A stretch of 5,066 bases of DNA from positions 1 to 5,066 of the forward strand of contig DAOVNC010000276.1 in assembly GCA_030630445.1 (NCBI GenBank), given 5' to 3'. Below, piece after piece: positions 4,555-5,066 of the stretch. Within the stretch, counting starts at the first letter, position 1, and each line of letters starts with the position of its first letter. The DNA comes from Kiritimatiellales bacterium (GTDB taxonomy: Bacteria > Verrucomicrobiota > Kiritimatiellia > Kiritimatiellales > Pontiellaceae). Position numbers and translations under genes: made by a program. Under the pieces are notes generated by a model that searched no databases, was not told where the DNA came from, and saw only the letters and a list, made by a program, of their open reading frames with translations.

Positions 4555-4818
4555 CTAAAGCTTGTTCCCAAACTCGTCAGCATCGTTTCCGCAGTGGGAG
4601 CAAAGCCAATTGCTGTCTTTGCTGGATTGCTTGTCGTCAGGATGGCTTTTGTGGAAGGTGCGATGGTTGCATTTGGGGCAGCGTCGAACGGTGGCGGTCT
4701 CTGCATCCAGATCGTTTTTGAACAGGCCGTAGAGACCGACTGCGGCCATCTCTTCCTGATGCTCTGCCGACCGGAACTCCCAATAGTCGTTCTTTGAGGA
4801 TTTCCGCCATTCACCCAT
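4555..4818 (-). CDS. Small zinc-ribbon protein, unknown function
   Basis: An 87-residue soluble protein. Two CxxC knuckles, Cys47/Cys50 (CPKC) and Cys73/Cys76 (CSHC), 22 residues apart, define a zinc ribbon that binds one zinc ion; the loop between them is charged and His-containing (HRTFHKSHPDDK). The first 40 residues are hydrophilic with several aromatic residues (DYWEF, GLYGLFKND) and have no recognisable domain. Zinc ribbons bind nucleic acid or protein partners, but no specific role can be given. The ATG at 4818 follows the lipoprotein stop by 12 nt in the same frame, and no Shine-Dalgarno sequence is visible (TCGATTTTTCCC precedes it), so translation may depend on coupling to the upstream gene. 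It is followed by a probable terminator. Confidence 0.75.
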   Translation of the reverse strand: MGEWRKSSKNDYWEFRSAEHQEEMAAVGLYGLFKNDLDAETATVRRCPKCNHRTFHKSHPDDKQSSKDSNWLCSHCGNDADEFGNKL

Positions 4819-4830
4819 GGGAAAAATCGA

Positions 4831-5004
4831 TTACGGATTGCGGAACTCGTCCTGCCAGATCCAGATAATTTTCTTTTCGACCACTTTACCTTGGTTTTCC
4901 AGCCCTGTAGCGTCGACGGATGAGGCGGAGACTGTGCGGCTGACGCATGAACACAAAATCAGGGTTGCAACGGCTAGCAAGAAAATAGAACGAACGGTTT
5001 TCAT
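4831..5004 (-). CDS. Tiny lipoprotein, unknown function
   Basis: A 57-residue protein beginning MKTVRSIFLLAVATLILCSC: basic start, hydrophobic core, then Leu-Cys-Ser-Cys, which can serve as a lipobox with Cys20 as the lipidated residue (Cys at -2 is unusual). The mature part is only about 38 residues: a Ser/Thr-rich linker and a C-terminal KVVEKKIIWIWQDEFRNP with an aromatic-acidic end. The start at 5004 has an ideal AAGGAG (5016-5011) at 6 nt; an in-frame ATG at 5028 would add 8 residues and overlaps a possible upstream stop as TAATG, but it would bury the ribosome site and spoil the signal peptide. I do not recognise the family. Confidence 0.75.
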   Translation of the reverse strand: MKTVRSIFLLAVATLILCSCVSRTVSASSVDATGLENQGKVVEKKIIWIWQDEFRNP

Positions 5005-5027
5005 AATAGACTCCTTAAAAGACCGCA

Positions 5028-5066
5028 TTATTCAACGGGATGGCCGTTGCCCTCAAGCACATTACC
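5028..5066 (-). CDS. Possible C-terminal end of an upstream gene (partial)
   Basis: Reading leftward from the window edge, one frame gives GNVLEGNGHPVE followed by TAA at 5030-5028. The stop lies 23 nt before the lipoprotein start, a spacing that would suit an operon. Thirteen codons are too few to prove coding or identify a product. Confidence 0.3.
   Translation of the reverse strand, partial: GNVLEGNGHPVE

Noticed and set aside
4545..4814. Alternative leftward frame overlapping the zinc-ribbon gene
   Set aside because: It lacks the paired CxxC motifs, begins at GTG without a ribosome site, and reads as low-complexity shadow sequence.

Overview
The window looks like the edge of a sedentary chromosomal integron set against a conserved housekeeping block in a bacterial chromosome. 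The host genes (pyrophosphatase, MurA) are visibly GC-rich. Their variants, a MurA with Asp in place of the catalytic Cys and a long-N-terminus family I pyrophosphatase with an RPHPWHGL segment, recall the Planctomycetota-Verrucomicrobiota-Chlamydiota side of the tree, possibly Kiritimatiellota. That placement is an impression from protein character, not a proven assignment.

Layout. Positions 1-991 are strongly AT-rich and hold two closely spaced leftward genes for small exported proteins of unknown function; the left one runs off the window. Positions 992-1323 are a non-coding region rich in structure: four degenerate ATTTTCC(A/G)C direct repeats, several inverted repeats, a perfect 18-bp palindrome, and a GTTGGAG that could be the attI/cassette junction. 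Positions 1324-2313 encode a complete integron integrase (IntI) reading right, with all catalytic residues and the IntI-specific extra segment. Positions 2314-2554 are a convergent intergenic region with hairpins, short direct repeats and what may be the C-terminal scrap of a ketoacyl-ACP-synthase-III-like gene.

From 2555 to the right end everything reads left. In transcription order there is the tail of an unidentified gene (5066-5028), a 57-residue lipoprotein (5004-4831), an 87-residue zinc-ribbon protein (4818-4555), a probable terminator (about 4514-4540), then murA (4466-3189) and ppa (3163-2555) as a two-gene unit with a 25-nt gap.

How it fits together. IntI diverges from the AT-rich genes, which is the standard integron geometry (intI, attI, then cassettes reading away). 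The 991-to-1 pair is therefore best read as the first cassette or cassette-like cargo. No attC is visible between the two genes, so either one cassette carries both or the attC lies beyond the left edge. MurA (first step of peptidoglycan synthesis) and Ppa (pyrophosphate hydrolysis) are core functions flanking the integron, not part of it.
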